This document shows, in pieces, positions 9,121-17,951 of a DNA stretch of 64,000 bases. This DNA is from Cellvibrionaceae bacterium. GTDB taxonomy: Bacteria; Pseudomonadota; Gammaproteobacteria; Pseudomonadales; Cellvibrionaceae. A program made the translations under genes and the position numbers. Location of the stretch: positions 124,001 to 188,000 of the forward strand of contig JAGKWU010000008.1 in assembly GCA_021151695.1 (NCBI GenBank), given 5' to 3'. Every line of letters begins with the position of its first letter. Position 1 is the stretch's first letter. The notes under the pieces are model-generated. The model made no database searches and was not told the origin of the DNA. It worked only from the letters and a program-made list of their open reading frames with translations.

Positions 9121-9516
9121 TTAATCAAACCAGCCGCGGACGTTGTCTGGCAGAGGTACAGATTTACCGGTGTCCTTGGCGATCCAGACTATTTTGGAGT
9201 AACCCTCGCTGCAGGGATTAACCGGGTCTTGCGAGCTGTAGACTTTGTAGGTCGCCATAAAGCTGGAGCGGCCGGGTTCGGAGATGTCTATATCGATGCG
9301 CAATACATCCGGGTGGAACAGCGGGCGGAAAAAAGTACAGCCGATGGTGACGACTACCGGGTGGCTGTCGCCGTTCATGGGGATGCCTTTTTCCAGCATC
9401 CACTTGAAACGCGCCTCTTCAAAATAGCGGAAGTAGAGGGTGTTGTTCACATGGCCAAAAGCGTCCATGTCGCCCCAGCGGATGGGGATTTCACAGGAGT
9501 AAAAAGGGGACGTCAT
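9121..9516 (-). CDS. Hotdog-fold acyl-CoA thioesterase (YbgC/FcbC-like)
   Basis: This 131-residue 4-hydroxybenzoyl-CoA-thioesterase-type protein has the diagnostic RWGDMDAFGHVNN stretch near residues 13-25, where the Asp is the catalytic residue, followed by YFRYFEEAR. Such enzymes hydrolyse acyl-CoA thioesters in the cytoplasm; the substrate cannot be read from sequence. Its start overlaps by 4 nt the stop of the upstream periplasmic protein gene (9513-10166), so the two are translationally coupled. The gap 8887-9120 upstream of the neighbouring lipoprotein gene holds no recognisable gene. Confidence 0.88.
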   Translation of the reverse strand: MTSPFYSCEIPIRWGDMDAFGHVNNTLYFRYFEEARFKWMLEKGIPMNGDSHPVVVTIGCTFFRPLFHPDVLRIDIDISEPGRSSFMATYKVYSSQDPVNPCSEGYSKIVWIAKDTGKSVPLPDNVRGWFD

Positions 9517-10166
9517 AACTGCCTCCGGCGCAAATAAGCGGGTTTATCAAAGGTGAGGTAAAGCAGGCGTGGGCAGCCGGTCTCTTCGGCGCGCGGGCAC
9601 CAGAAGGAGAGGGCCATAGCGGCTTCGCAGCTGATTTCCACCTCATTGGGATCTTTGGTTTTGGATACATCGCAACTATTGCCTATAGCTTTGTCGATGG
9701 ATTCGCCCTGAAACATCTTCATGGTGCCCAAGTGTTTGAGCAGGTCATGGGCTTTCTCCGGCGCTATGCCCCAGGGGCGCATCTTCACCTCGCGGCCGTT
9801 GATGGTGACCAGCAGTTGCTGTTGGGGTGCGGAGCAATCCCATTCGCCATCCACCTTGTCGCAGTCGTCTACATAGCGCAGCGGCTTGTTGTAAACCTGG
9901 CCGTGGGCTGTGCACTCCACATAGGCCGAGGTGCGTGCTTCTAAATCCGGCTTGCCGTTGATGCCTTTGGAGGCTTCGAACTTGTAAGCGCTGATACGCT
10001 CGGCAGTTACGCCCTGCGACATGCAGCCCAATGCCTCGAGCCGGTTGCGCTCGGCTTTGGAGAGTTTGATAGGCGTACCCTCGCCTGCGGCCCACATATC
10101 CGTGGCCAGCAAACTCAAGGGAATGATGAGCGCGGCGGCAATAAGCCTGATCGTGGGTATCTGCAT
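9513..10166 (-). CDS. Exported hypothetical protein, Cys-rich
   Basis: This 217-residue protein has a clear signal peptide (residues 1-27, ending near MWAAG). The mature part is soluble and contains about eight Cys residues spread over the whole chain, including CDKVDGEWDC and CPRAEETGC, suggesting several disulfides in the periplasm. No family is recognised. It lies 9 nt downstream of the hydratase gene and overlaps the thioesterase start, so the three genes form one minus-strand operon. What a periplasmic protein does with two cytoplasmic enzymes is unclear. Confidence 0.7.
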   Translation of the reverse strand: MQIPTIRLIAAALIIPLSLLATDMWAAGEGTPIKLSKAERNRLEALGCMSQGVTAERISAYKFEASKGINGKPDLEARTSAYVECTAHGQVYNKPLRYVDDCDKVDGEWDCSAPQQQLLVTINGREVKMRPWGIAPEKAHDLLKHLGTMKMFQGESIDKAIGNSCDVSKTKDPNEVEISCEAAMALSFWCPRAEETGCPRLLYLTFDKPAYLRRRQL

Positions 10167-10175
10167 AGCCTGTGC

Positions 10176-10973
10176 TCAATAGCCGGTACGAGCGGTAAAG
10201 CTCACCCGCATCTCGCCCAAACCGGCGTAGGCGATAGTGACGTCCTTGCCGAGCGGAACCTCCAGAACGCCGGCATAGGAGCCGGTAATCACCGCTTGCC
10301 CTGCCTCTATACCCTGCCCGCGGCTGCGCAAAAATTCTGCCAGCCAGTAGAGCGCCACGCGCGGATTGCCGTTGGGATGTTTGCCCTGATGTTGTGTCGT
10401 TTCGCCGCTGTGATGCACGGAGATGGCTATTTCGCCGGCGTTGGCGGCCTGTTCGCTGTCAACTTGCGGGCCAATAAACAGGCCCTGGTTAACCAGGCCA
10501 TCGGCGAGGGATTCATAGAATTCAATACTACCGGTATCAGCAAAGCGACTGTTGATCAGCTCCAGTGCCATATGGGTGCGGCTGATGGCGGCGTCCACTT
10601 CGGCGGGAGTATAGGGTTCATCGCGTGGCGGTAAGTCTTTGCCAAAAAAGAAGGCCAGCTCGGGTTCTATGCGCGCCAGATCGCCTTTTGGTCCCGCTTC
10701 TTTTTTGGGCCAGAGCGCAACGGGGGGAACTGAATCAATAGTACGGGTGTAGATGGGGCCAACAATCTGTTTGTCCTGAACGGGCAACAGGCATTTCCAA
10801 CCGCCGATGGAGTCATCTTTCAGGTTGCACCAGAGGTGAGTGACGGCGGCTTGTATAGCCAGGGCCTGGTCGATAGTGGTGGGGCGGCAGTGCTCGGGCA
10901 AGCGGTCGCCCTGGGTTCCATGGATGCGGCGATCTACCAAAAGTTCGGCCGCCGCGGTGGCGCTAAATGTCAT
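10176..10973 (-). CDS. 2-keto-4-pentenoate hydratase / fumarylacetoacetate hydrolase family protein
   Basis: This 265-residue protein has the MhpD/XylJ-like pattern: an N-terminal helix region with DQALAIQAA, the GGWKC segment, the metal-binding ARIEPELAFFFG stretch with its conserved Glu residues, and VITGSYAGVLEV near the end. The family adds water to 2-hydroxy-dienoates in meta-cleavage pathways or acts as a decarboxylase. No other aromatic-degradation genes are nearby, so the substrate is unknown. It is the first gene of a three-gene minus-strand operon with the Cys-rich exported protein and the thioesterase. Confidence 0.85.
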   Translation of the reverse strand: MTFSATAAAELLVDRRIHGTQGDRLPEHCRPTTIDQALAIQAAVTHLWCNLKDDSIGGWKCLLPVQDKQIVGPIYTRTIDSVPPVALWPKKEAGPKGDLARIEPELAFFFGKDLPPRDEPYTPAEVDAAISRTHMALELINSRFADTGSIEFYESLADGLVNQGLFIGPQVDSEQAANAGEIAISVHHSGETTQHQGKHPNGNPRVALYWLAEFLRSRGQGIEAGQAVITGSYAGVLEVPLGKDVTIAYAGLGEMRVSFTARTGY

Positions 10974-11011
10974 GTTAATCCTTGATCAAGTAAATGGCAT
11001 GCTACAAAAAC

Positions 11012-11043
11012 AAAACCCCTGAGTATGCTAGCCCAGGGGTTTT
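11012..11043. terminator. Strong intrinsic terminator
   Basis: A 10-bp perfect stem (AAAACCCCTG / CAGGGGTTTT) surrounds a 12-nt loop. T-rich sequence follows on the minus strand (TTTTGTTTTTG) and TTTTA on the plus strand. It ends the small membrane-protein gene at 11065-11253 (minus). Confidence 0.9.
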
Positions 11044-11064
11044 ATTGGCAATACGCGACCTCGG

Positions 11065-11253
11065 TTATTCCTCGTGTTTGATCTTTATCTCTATGGCGCG
11101 TGGCTGGGGGCTACGCAGTGCCAGATAAACCAGGCCTGCGGAAAAAAGCACAGCGACCAAAAAATCCAGCGACACCGGACGCGGGAAGAGCAATAACGAC
11201 AGGGCATAAAACAGGCTGAGCACAGTGGCCAGGAGCGCCAGGGATAGCTTCAT
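11065..11253 (-). CDS. Small two-helix membrane protein
   Basis: This 62-residue protein from the ATG at 11253 has AGAGGA about 7 nt upstream; an earlier in-frame start at 11277 has no such site. Two hydrophobic segments (residues about 3-20 and 27-45) are joined by a short FPRPVS loop, and the charged C-terminus ends KIKHEE. No family is recognised. It lies between the HDOD gene and a strong terminator on the same strand, so it is probably the last gene of that unit. Confidence 0.65.
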   Translation of the reverse strand: MKLSLALLATVLSLFYALSLLLFPRPVSLDFLVAVLFSAGLVYLALRSPQPRAIEIKIKHEE

Positions 11254-11310
11254 AGATAAATCCTCTGTTAATAGCATGGGCGCCCCCTTGGAGGTCGCCT
11301 CATGCGGTGA

Positions 11311-12714
11311 TTAATGAGGTGAAAGCCCGGCCGCTATATGCTGCAAGTCGCTGCTGGACTCCAGAATGTTCTGCACTGTCTGCTCGGCTTTTTCCGGGTC
11401 CAGGTGCAGCTCGGCATAAACACTAGCCGGTATTTCAAGCTTAGGCCCTGCTCCGATGTTGTGCTGGAGCAACAAGCGTTTTGCCACAAAAATCAGCTTG
11501 GCATAGGCAGCATTGTCACCTTTGTACTCAGGATTGTTCTGATGGCGAAGGCCAACTACCACCTCTTCCGGCATGGACCAGAGCGACATCAGTGTACTGG
11601 CCAATTGCTCGCGGGTAACGCCGATCAAATGGCGCTCAATCGCCTGGTGCGCAACGTGGGGATTGGCATCCGCCATATCGCAGTAGGCCTGATAGTAAGG
11701 TGGAAATACTTCCGCCAGTATCAGATAGCCAAAGTTATGTAGCAGGCCGCACAGGTAGGCCATACCAAAGCTGGGGCGATGGTCGCGCGGAATAGCGGTT
11801 ACCAGGCCTTCAATGGTAGCAGCCATGTACACAGCCTGTTGCCAGTAAGGCAATGTGCCGTGGGGGCCTTGTTTGGGGATTTGCATGGTTTTGCCGAGGG
11901 ATAAACCCAGGGCCAGGTTGAGCACCATATCAAAACCGAGCACGCGCACTATGGCATCGTGGATAGATTTGATTTTGCCGGGGGCAGAATAGTAAGGCGA
12001 TGCCGCCCAACTTACGACCTGCGCCGCCAGGCTGGGGTCAGTTTCGACAATTTGGGCCAAATCGCTGATATCGGCGTTGGGGTTTACGCGCAGCTTGATA
12101 ATGCGCTGGGCGGTGTCTGACAGGGGCGGTAATTCCAGGGTTTCTTCAAGGCGTTGTTTGATGCGCAACTGGGTGAAGTTGCGCACGGCGCCCAGGATCT
12201 GGTCGGTGTCGCTGGTGTTGAAATCTTCAGCCTCCAGGGGCGCGAGCGGCACTGAAATATCGCACAGGGTAGCGCCCTCCAGTATCTGTTCAAACTCACT
12301 GCGGCCAATGCGTACAAGCTGCTCTTCGCTGCCGGAATCCAGCAGCAGCTCTTTGCGGTCCATCAGGCTCCTGTCCACCAGGGTTTGCAGGCCCGCAAGT
12401 TTGGGCAGTGCCGGGATGGAATCAAGTTTATGGGTCGCGCAGAATTTGCGGATATCCTCACGGCTGGTGGCGTTTAGCTCGCGGCCCAGCTGGCGGTTGA
12501 CGGCTTTGAGATCGAGCAGGCGGTCGGCGGCGATAATCACCTGTACCCGGCCCTGGTCATCTTGCAGTATCAGTGATTTTGCGGCGCTCATATTGCGTAA
12601 GTGCTGGTCATGCCAAATCAAGCGTTTGTCTTCGTCGTTGAAGGGGGTCGTCGCTATGTCGTAAGCGATGTTTTGGTTCTGCAGCAGCGACTGGACACTC
12701 GCGGGTACTGGCAC
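11311..12714 (-). CDS. YbaK-like plus HDOD-domain signalling protein
   Basis: This 467-residue protein has an N-terminal region (residues 1-150) resembling the YbaK/ProX aminoacyl-tRNA editing fold (VQVIIAADRLLDLKAVNRQL). A C-terminal HDOD domain (about 190-410) contains LRVNPNADISDLAQIVETDP and LCGLLHNFGYLIL, typical of this HD-related output domain that lacks full metal-binding HD residues. Such proteins regulate stress, motility or cyclic-di-GMP responses by protein contacts. The start is GTG at 12714 with AAGGAG 6 nt upstream, which is decisive. It sits downstream of recG on the same strand. Confidence 0.87.
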   Translation of the reverse strand: MPVPASVQSLLQNQNIAYDIATTPFNDEDKRLIWHDQHLRNMSAAKSLILQDDQGRVQVIIAADRLLDLKAVNRQLGRELNATSREDIRKFCATHKLDSIPALPKLAGLQTLVDRSLMDRKELLLDSGSEEQLVRIGRSEFEQILEGATLCDISVPLAPLEAEDFNTSDTDQILGAVRNFTQLRIKQRLEETLELPPLSDTAQRIIKLRVNPNADISDLAQIVETDPSLAAQVVSWAASPYYSAPGKIKSIHDAIVRVLGFDMVLNLALGLSLGKTMQIPKQGPHGTLPYWQQAVYMAATIEGLVTAIPRDHRPSFGMAYLCGLLHNFGYLILAEVFPPYYQAYCDMADANPHVAHQAIERHLIGVTREQLASTLMSLWSMPEEVVVGLRHQNNPEYKGDNAAYAKLIFVAKRLLLQHNIGAGPKLEIPASVYAELHLDPEKAEQTVQNILESSSDLQHIAAGLSPH

Positions 12715-12815
12715 GGCCTACTCCTTTTGGGAAATGGGGTGGAAGTTCGGGTTAATAATAATTTTTGCTGGGGTTTGCCGATTGAAGCGTTTCTTTGTGA
12801 GCATAGACGAGTATT

Positions 12816-14924
12816 TTAAACTTGCAGGTAAACATGGCTCTTTCCCAGCCAGCGTTCGATGATTTTGTGGCATAGCGCAAAATGATGCGCCATTAAATAA
12901 TGGGCGCTGTCTTTTACTTGCGGGAGCAGGCCGGCGTCGCGCTGCAAATCGGCAATTTTGAACTGCATTTCGCCGGTTTGGCGGGTGCCTAATACTTCGC
13001 CAGGGCCGCGCAATTGCAAATCCTGTTCGGCAATATAAAAGCCATCGCTGCTCTCGCGCATCACTCTTAACCGCTCTTTACTCTGGCGCGATAGGGGCGA
13101 GCCGTATAACAGTACGCAATGGCTCGCTGCCGCACCTCGCCCCACGCGTCCACGCAACTGGTGCAACTGGGCCAGACCCAGGCGCTCGGGGTTTTCGATA
13201 ATCATCAGGCTGGCGTTGGGTACATCCACGCCGACTTCGATCACGGTAGTCGCCACCAGCAAATCCAGCTCGCCCGCTTTAAAACTCGCCATCACTGATT
13301 CTTTATCTACGGGTTTTAATCGCCCGTGGATCAGCCCTATGCGCAATTGCGGCAAGGCCAGCGCCAGGCTCTCGGCTGTGGCCTGCGCCGCTTGGGCTTC
13401 CAATGCTTCGGATTCTTCAATCAGGGTACATACCCAATAGGCCTGGCGGCCCTGTTCGCAACCTAAACGCACCCGCTCTATCACCTCTTCGCGTCGCAAA
13501 TCGGCGATCACCACTGTGGTTACCGGCGTACGGTTGGGCGGTAGCTCGTCGATGATGGAGCAGTCCAGATCCGCATAGGCACTCATAGCCAGCGTGCGTG
13601 GAATAGGGGTGGCGGTCATGATCAGCTGATGCGGGCGCAGATCGCCACTGTTGCCTTTGTTACGCAGGGCCAGCCGCTGGTGAACCCCGAAGCGATGCTG
13701 TTCGTCGATCACCACCAGACCCAGATCCGAAAATTCCACCGCCTCTTGAAACAAGGCATGGGTGCCTACTACTACTTGTGCCTCGCCGCTGGCGATATCT
13801 GCCATTTGGGTGCGGCGTTCGCCGACTTTGAGTTTGCCCGTCAGCCAGCCCACTTTGATGCCCAGCGGCTCCAGCCATTTGCCGAAGTTGATGCGGTGCT
13901 GCTCTGCCAGAATTTCTGTGGGTGCCATTATGGCGGCTTGCTTGCCGGCGGCGACAGCGGCCAAAGCCGTCAATGCCGCGACAACAGTTTTGCCTGAACC
14001 CACATCGCCCTGTACCAATCGCAACATGGGGACGGGCCTGGCGAGATCTTCCGCAATTTCACCGCAAACGCGGGCTTGGGCTCGGGTTAGGGCAAAGGGT
14101 AATTGGGCGAGAAACGCCTGCTGTAGTTTGGGGGCTGGTTTGAGTTGCGGGGCACCGTTTGCTTGAGTCTGGCGGCGCAACAGCAGCAAACTCAGGTGAT
14201 GGGCGAGCAACTCCTCAAATGCCAATCGTTGTTGATAGGGATGTTCACCCTCCTGCAGCTGCTTCACATTGGCGTTGGCGGGCGGTTGGTGCAGGTAGCG
14301 CAAGGCATCGGCGAGGGACGACTGGCGCAATTCGCGGCGCACCTCGTCAGGCAACAACTCCTGCAGTTTATGGCTGTTGAGCCAGGTGATGGCTTGGGCT
14401 GCCAGGCTGCGCATGCGCGGCTGGGTCAAGCCTTCGGTGGCTGGGTAGACGGGGGTGAGCGTTTCTTCAATGGGCAGAGGTGCGGCTTCATCCAGCAGGT
14501 CGTATTCCGGGTGATAGACCTCCAGACCGGCGGCACCGCGGCGTGTCTCACCAAATATCCGCAGGCGAGTGCCGGTCACCAACCGCTGCTTTTGCGCGGC
14601 GTTGAAATGATAAAAACGCAGGGTGATAGTGCCTGTGCCATCCTGCAGTTTGACCACCAGACTACGGCGTTTGCCAAAGACTATGTCGCAGGCACGAACT
14701 TCACCTTCAATCACTGCGTTGGTATTGGGTTGCAGTGCACCTATGGGGGTGACGCGGGTGCGATCCATATAGCGCAGGGGCAAGTGGAACAGCAGGTCCT
14801 GCAGGCTGTTCAGACCCAACCGGCCAAGCTTCTCCGCCAGGCTCGCGCCCACGCCCTTGAGCGCGGTAACGGGAATCTGGTCGAGGGTTTTCTGGGGGGC
14901 AACAGCCATGGACAAGCGGCTCAC
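12816..14924 (-). CDS. recG: ATP-dependent DNA helicase RecG
   Basis: RecG remodels stalled replication forks and Holliday junctions. The 702-residue product has the N-terminal wedge/OB domain (residues about 60-150), Walker A GDVGSGKT (306-313), the DEQH box at 407-410 followed by RFGVHQR, and motif VI QLRGRVGRG. Length and motif order are normal. The annotated start is GTG at 14924; an in-frame ATG at 14909 is an alternative and gives the more usual N-terminus. Together with oxyR on the same strand it reproduces the Pseudomonas oxyR-recG neighbourhood, here separated by a Sel1-repeat gene. Confidence 0.97.
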   Translation of the reverse strand: MSRLSMAVAPQKTLDQIPVTALKGVGASLAEKLGRLGLNSLQDLLFHLPLRYMDRTRVTPIGALQPNTNAVIEGEVRACDIVFGKRRSLVVKLQDGTGTITLRFYHFNAAQKQRLVTGTRLRIFGETRRGAAGLEVYHPEYDLLDEAAPLPIEETLTPVYPATEGLTQPRMRSLAAQAITWLNSHKLQELLPDEVRRELRQSSLADALRYLHQPPANANVKQLQEGEHPYQQRLAFEELLAHHLSLLLLRRQTQANGAPQLKPAPKLQQAFLAQLPFALTRAQARVCGEIAEDLARPVPMLRLVQGDVGSGKTVVAALTALAAVAAGKQAAIMAPTEILAEQHRINFGKWLEPLGIKVGWLTGKLKVGERRTQMADIASGEAQVVVGTHALFQEAVEFSDLGLVVIDEQHRFGVHQRLALRNKGNSGDLRPHQLIMTATPIPRTLAMSAYADLDCSIIDELPPNRTPVTTVVIADLRREEVIERVRLGCEQGRQAYWVCTLIEESEALEAQAAQATAESLALALPQLRIGLIHGRLKPVDKESVMASFKAGELDLLVATTVIEVGVDVPNASLMIIENPERLGLAQLHQLRGRVGRGAAASHCVLLYGSPLSRQSKERLRVMRESSDGFYIAEQDLQLRGPGEVLGTRQTGEMQFKIADLQRDAGLLPQVKDSAHYLMAHHFALCHKIIERWLGKSHVYLQV

Positions 14925-15003
14925 TCCGTGCGATTTACTGGCTGCGGATTCTAAAGGCTATTGGGGGCGAATTCTAAGGATTATTGGGCACTAACGTTAA
15001 AGC

Positions 15004-15843
15004 TTACTGGTTGATAGTGGCCAGATAGCCATCCAGCGCTTTGGCAAAATTATTGGGCTTGGCCATGTCCTGTGCGAGACCGTCGGCGTAGCTGCGCTGT
15101 TGTTGCGAGAGAAAATCAGTGAGCGAGTCGCGCGCGCGCTTGGCTACATCCTGATTGCCGCCGTTGCTTGTAGCGGCCAAGCTGTAAAACGTGCGCGCCA
15201 GCATGACATCTTTAGGTATGGTGTCGCCGGATTGGTAAATGCGGCCGAGCAACATCAAGGCGTCTGTCTGGTTTTGGGCACCGGCTTTGCGCAGCCAGCC
15301 AATCGCCATTTTTACATCGCGTTTTACGCCTTTACCCTGGTTGTACATGATTCCCAAGGCGAGCTGCGCATCGCGGTTTCCGCCCAGGGCGGCTGATCCG
15401 TACCAGTAAAGCACCTGGCTGTAATCATGGGTTTGTTCGGTTTTGGCGGCGTAGATTTGGCCCAGGCGATACTGCGCCTCTGTCTGGCCCTGATGAGCTG
15501 CTTTGCGGTACCAGCCGTCGGCCGTTTTAGGATCGGCCGTTACCCCCAGGCCTTTTTCATAGCGGCTACCCAGCTGGTATTGGGCGTAGCTGTTACCTGC
15601 CACTGCTGCCCGGGAGTACCAGTCGCTGGCAAGTTTGTCATCGCGGGGGACAAACTGGGCGTTGGCGTAAAAGGTCGCCAGGGTGAGTTGAGCGCTCATA
15701 TCGCCGGCATTGGCAAGGTTTTGCAGCTGCTCCAGGCCGGCTTTGGCGTCGCCTTTGTTAATGGTCGCCAGCGCTTCTTTTACATCTGCCTGTGCCCAGG
15801 TGCTGGTGAGTAGTAAAAGTGCGGCGAGGAATTTCTTATTCAT
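15004..15843 (-). CDS. Periplasmic Sel1-repeat (TPR-like) protein
   Basis: This 279-residue protein has a signal peptide (cleavage near TWAQA-D) and at least five Sel1-like repeats of 34-38 residues, for example AQYQLGSRYEKGLGVTADPK and AQLALGIMYNQGKGVKRDVK. Sel1 repeats form solenoid scaffolds for protein binding, often in envelope or host-interaction processes. It sits between oxyR and recG on the same strand, but the 130-bp gap to oxyR with its hairpin suggests a separate unit. Function is unknown. Confidence 0.88.
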   Translation of the reverse strand: MNKKFLAALLLLTSTWAQADVKEALATINKGDAKAGLEQLQNLANAGDMSAQLTLATFYANAQFVPRDDKLASDWYSRAAVAGNSYAQYQLGSRYEKGLGVTADPKTADGWYRKAAHQGQTEAQYRLGQIYAAKTEQTHDYSQVLYWYGSAALGGNRDAQLALGIMYNQGKGVKRDVKMAIGWLRKAGAQNQTDALMLLGRIYQSGDTIPKDVMLARTFYSLAATSNGGNQDVAKRARDSLTDFLSQQQRSYADGLAQDMAKPNNFAKALDGYLATINQ

Positions 15844-15912
15844 TATATAAATCCAGATAACAATAATCGGCCCGCATCAGCAGGCCATAATTCTGGAGTC
15901 TAGCTGAGGTGC

Positions 15913-15953
15913 GCCGACCTGCCGATTAATTGCTGGTTCGGTTTCAGGTCGGC
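15913..15953. other. Inverted repeat downstream of oxyR
   Basis: There are 9-bp perfect arms, GCCGACCTG and CAGGTCGGC, with a 23-nt loop, between the oxyR stop and the Sel1 gene start. No T-run follows, so it may be an RNA structure or protein site rather than a terminator. Confidence 0.35.
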
Positions 15954-15976
15954 ACTGCCTTTTAGGCGGGCACTTC

Positions 15977-16897
15977 TTAGACGGGCACTTCAGCTCGCGC
16001 TTGCTGGATAGATTTACGCAGCGCATCTATCGCCTTGTGGCGTGGGAAGCTGGCGCGCCAGGCCAATGCAACTGTGCGGCTGGGTGCTGGCTCGCTAAAG
16101 GGGCGGGTTACCAGCAGGTTGGAGCTGTAGATATTACTGCTGGCCGCCGATTGCGGCAGTATGGTGATACCCAGGCCAGAGGCGACCATGTGGCGCAGTG
16201 TCTCCAGCGAACTGCCTTCAGCGGCCGTGCGTATATTGCTGGAGGATTCCTCGCTGGCGTGCTGGATATTCGGGCAGGTGGTGAGTACCTGGTCGCGAAA
16301 GCAGTGGCCCTCGCCTAGCAGCAACATTTTCTGGTCGGTGAGATCACTGGCATCGATTTCGGATTTGCTGGCCAGCGGGTGGTTATGGGGCATCAGTACC
16401 ACGAAGGGCTCATCGTAGAGTGGCTGGGTGACTACGTCCGGCTCGGTAAAGGGCAGCGCCACTATGATCACGTCCAGCTCGCCGTTGCGCAGCTTTTTGC
16501 GCAGGTTGTGGGTGTAGCCATCTTCCACATAGAGCGGCATTTTGCTGGCGAGGGTCTGCAGGTGCGGGATAAACTGCGGCAATAGGTAGGGACCGATGGT
16601 GAAAATGGCGCCTACGGCCAGGGGGCTGCTGAGTTGGTCTTTGCCGGCGTCGGCCATGTCTTTGATGGCGGCGGTTTGCTCCAGTACCAGGTTGGCCTGG
16701 CGGACTATCTGCTCGCCCAACGGTGTTGGCTGCACGCGGGATTTGGTGCGTTCAAACAGGGCTATGCCGAGTTCGTCTTCGAGTTTTTTAACGGCGATAC
16801 TCAGGGTCGGCTGGCTGACGTAGCAGCGATCGGCGGCGCGGCCGAAGTGCTGTTCCTGGGCGAGGGTGACTATGTAGCGGAGTTCGGTGAGGGTCAT
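15977..16897 (-). CDS. oxyR: Hydrogen-peroxide sensor OxyR (LysR family)
   Basis: This 306-residue LysR-type activator has a winged HTH in the first 60 residues (AADRCYVSQPTLSIAVKKLE). Cysteines fall at exactly residues 199 and 208 within GEGHCFRDQVLTTC, matching the redox pair of E. coli OxyR. Peroxide forms the C199-C208 disulfide and switches the tetramer to activate catalase, alkyl hydroperoxide reductase and similar genes. The start has AGGAGC upstream. OxyR normally regulates its own gene from the divergent intergenic region, which here contains an 83-bp palindromic repeat beginning 25 nt from the start codon. Confidence 0.97.
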   Translation of the reverse strand: MTLTELRYIVTLAQEQHFGRAADRCYVSQPTLSIAVKKLEDELGIALFERTKSRVQPTPLGEQIVRQANLVLEQTAAIKDMADAGKDQLSSPLAVGAIFTIGPYLLPQFIPHLQTLASKMPLYVEDGYTHNLRKKLRNGELDVIIVALPFTEPDVVTQPLYDEPFVVLMPHNHPLASKSEIDASDLTDQKMLLLGEGHCFRDQVLTTCPNIQHASEESSSNIRTAAEGSSLETLRHMVASGLGITILPQSAASSNIYSSNLLVTRPFSEPAPSRTVALAWRASFPRHKAIDALRKSIQQARAEVPV

Positions 16898-16921
16898 TTA
16901 TTGCTCCTGGTCGGACGCCGA

Positions 16922-17004
16922 TGTTTATTCCAAGACACGCCGTAAACCCGGTCCCTGGGGGCTCGGCGCCAGCATCCATGCTGGCGACGGTCTTGGAATA
17001 AACA
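16922..17004. repeat. MITE-like 83-bp palindromic element
   Basis: The terminal inverted repeats are 15 bp and exact: TGTTTATTCCAAGAC at 16922-16936 and its reverse complement at 16990-17004. A second perfect 9-bp palindrome (CGCCAGCAT / ATGCTGGCG) lies inside at 16967-16986. Exact terminal repeats around a short non-coding core are typical of miniature mobile elements or large REP-like sequences. It sits between the divergent oxyR and epimerase genes and could alter their promoters. No transposase is linked. Confidence 0.75.
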
Positions 17005-17054
17005 CAAGCATCCTCTTGCAAGTCTGTGCAAATCAAAGAAGGTATCCGAGAGTT

Positions 17055-17918
17055 ATGGCAATTAATAGCCAAACCCTATCAAAAGAGCAAGTGCTAATAG
17101 TTGGATGTGGTGACATTGGGCGCCGTTTTTCGGGTTTTTTACCGATGGGCTCTTATGAGGTCACCGGTTTACGGCGTCGGGCGCAGGAAGATACGTCGTT
17201 TGTGCGATATCAAAGTATCGATGTGACCGATAGGGCACACTTGGCCAATGTGCTCGCCAAAGGTTTTGATGTCATTGTGATTACCATGACGCCCGCCGAG
17301 CGAAGTGATGCAGGTTACGAGCGCGCCTATGTGCAAACCTGTCGCCATCTGGTTGAGCTGTTGCAGCAGGCGAATCATAAACCGCGCTTGGTGATTTTCG
17401 TCTCCAGCAGCGCGGTTTACGGCCAGATGGATGGCAGCTGGATTGATGAACTCTCACCCACTGAACCGGATAGCTTTAGCGGCAAGCGTTTATTGGAAGC
17501 CGAACAGATAATTCTTACAAGTGGCCTGCCGGCAACGGTGGTGCGTTTTAGTGGAATTTACGGCCCTGGTCGCAACCGCCTGATCGAACAGGTACGTCAG
17601 GGCAAGGCTTCATCCAGCAGGCACATCACTAATCGCATTCACGCCGACGATTGTGCTCGCGTGTTAGCGCATCTGGTGGAGTTGAATCGCCATGGGCAGC
17701 CGCTCGATAATATTTATCTCGCCAGCGATTCCGCACCTACGCCGATGATTGATGTTGTGACCTGGCTTGCGGAGCAAATGGGCGTAGAAGAATTTTTATC
17801 GCCGGAGGCGGTGAACGAGCGCGGTAATAAACGCTGCGCAAATAAACGTTTGTTGGCAACCGGATTTGAGCTGCGTTATCCGTCATTTAAAGACGGTTAT
17901 GGCCTTTTAATGTTATAG
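17055..17918 (+). CDS. NAD-dependent epimerase/dehydratase (YeeZ-like SDR)
   Basis: This 287-residue extended SDR has a Rossmann glycine motif, VLIVGCGDIG, near residues 13-22. FVSSSAVYGQ carries Ser and Tyr, and RFSGIYGPGRNRL matches the YeeZ subgroup. The canonical YxxxK is replaced by FSGKRLLEAE, as in other YeeZ-like proteins. The start is the ATG at 17055; an upstream in-frame start inside the palindromic repeat is unlikely. It is followed 33 nt later by the PhyH dioxygenase gene and may form an operon with it. The substrate, probably a nucleotide sugar or related compound, is unknown. Confidence 0.87.
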   Translation: MAINSQTLSKEQVLIVGCGDIGRRFSGFLPMGSYEVTGLRRRAQEDTSFVRYQSIDVTDRAHLANVLAKGFDVIVITMTPAERSDAGYERAYVQTCRHLVELLQQANHKPRLVIFVSSSAVYGQMDGSWIDELSPTEPDSFSGKRLLEAEQIILTSGLPATVVRFSGIYGPGRNRLIEQVRQGKASSSRHITNRIHADDCARVLAHLVELNRHGQPLDNIYLASDSAPTPMIDVVTWLAEQMGVEEFLSPEAVNERGNKRCANKRLLATGFELRYPSFKDGYGLLML

Positions 17919-17951
17919 CCTTTTAATATAGATACGTTAAAGATTAAGACG

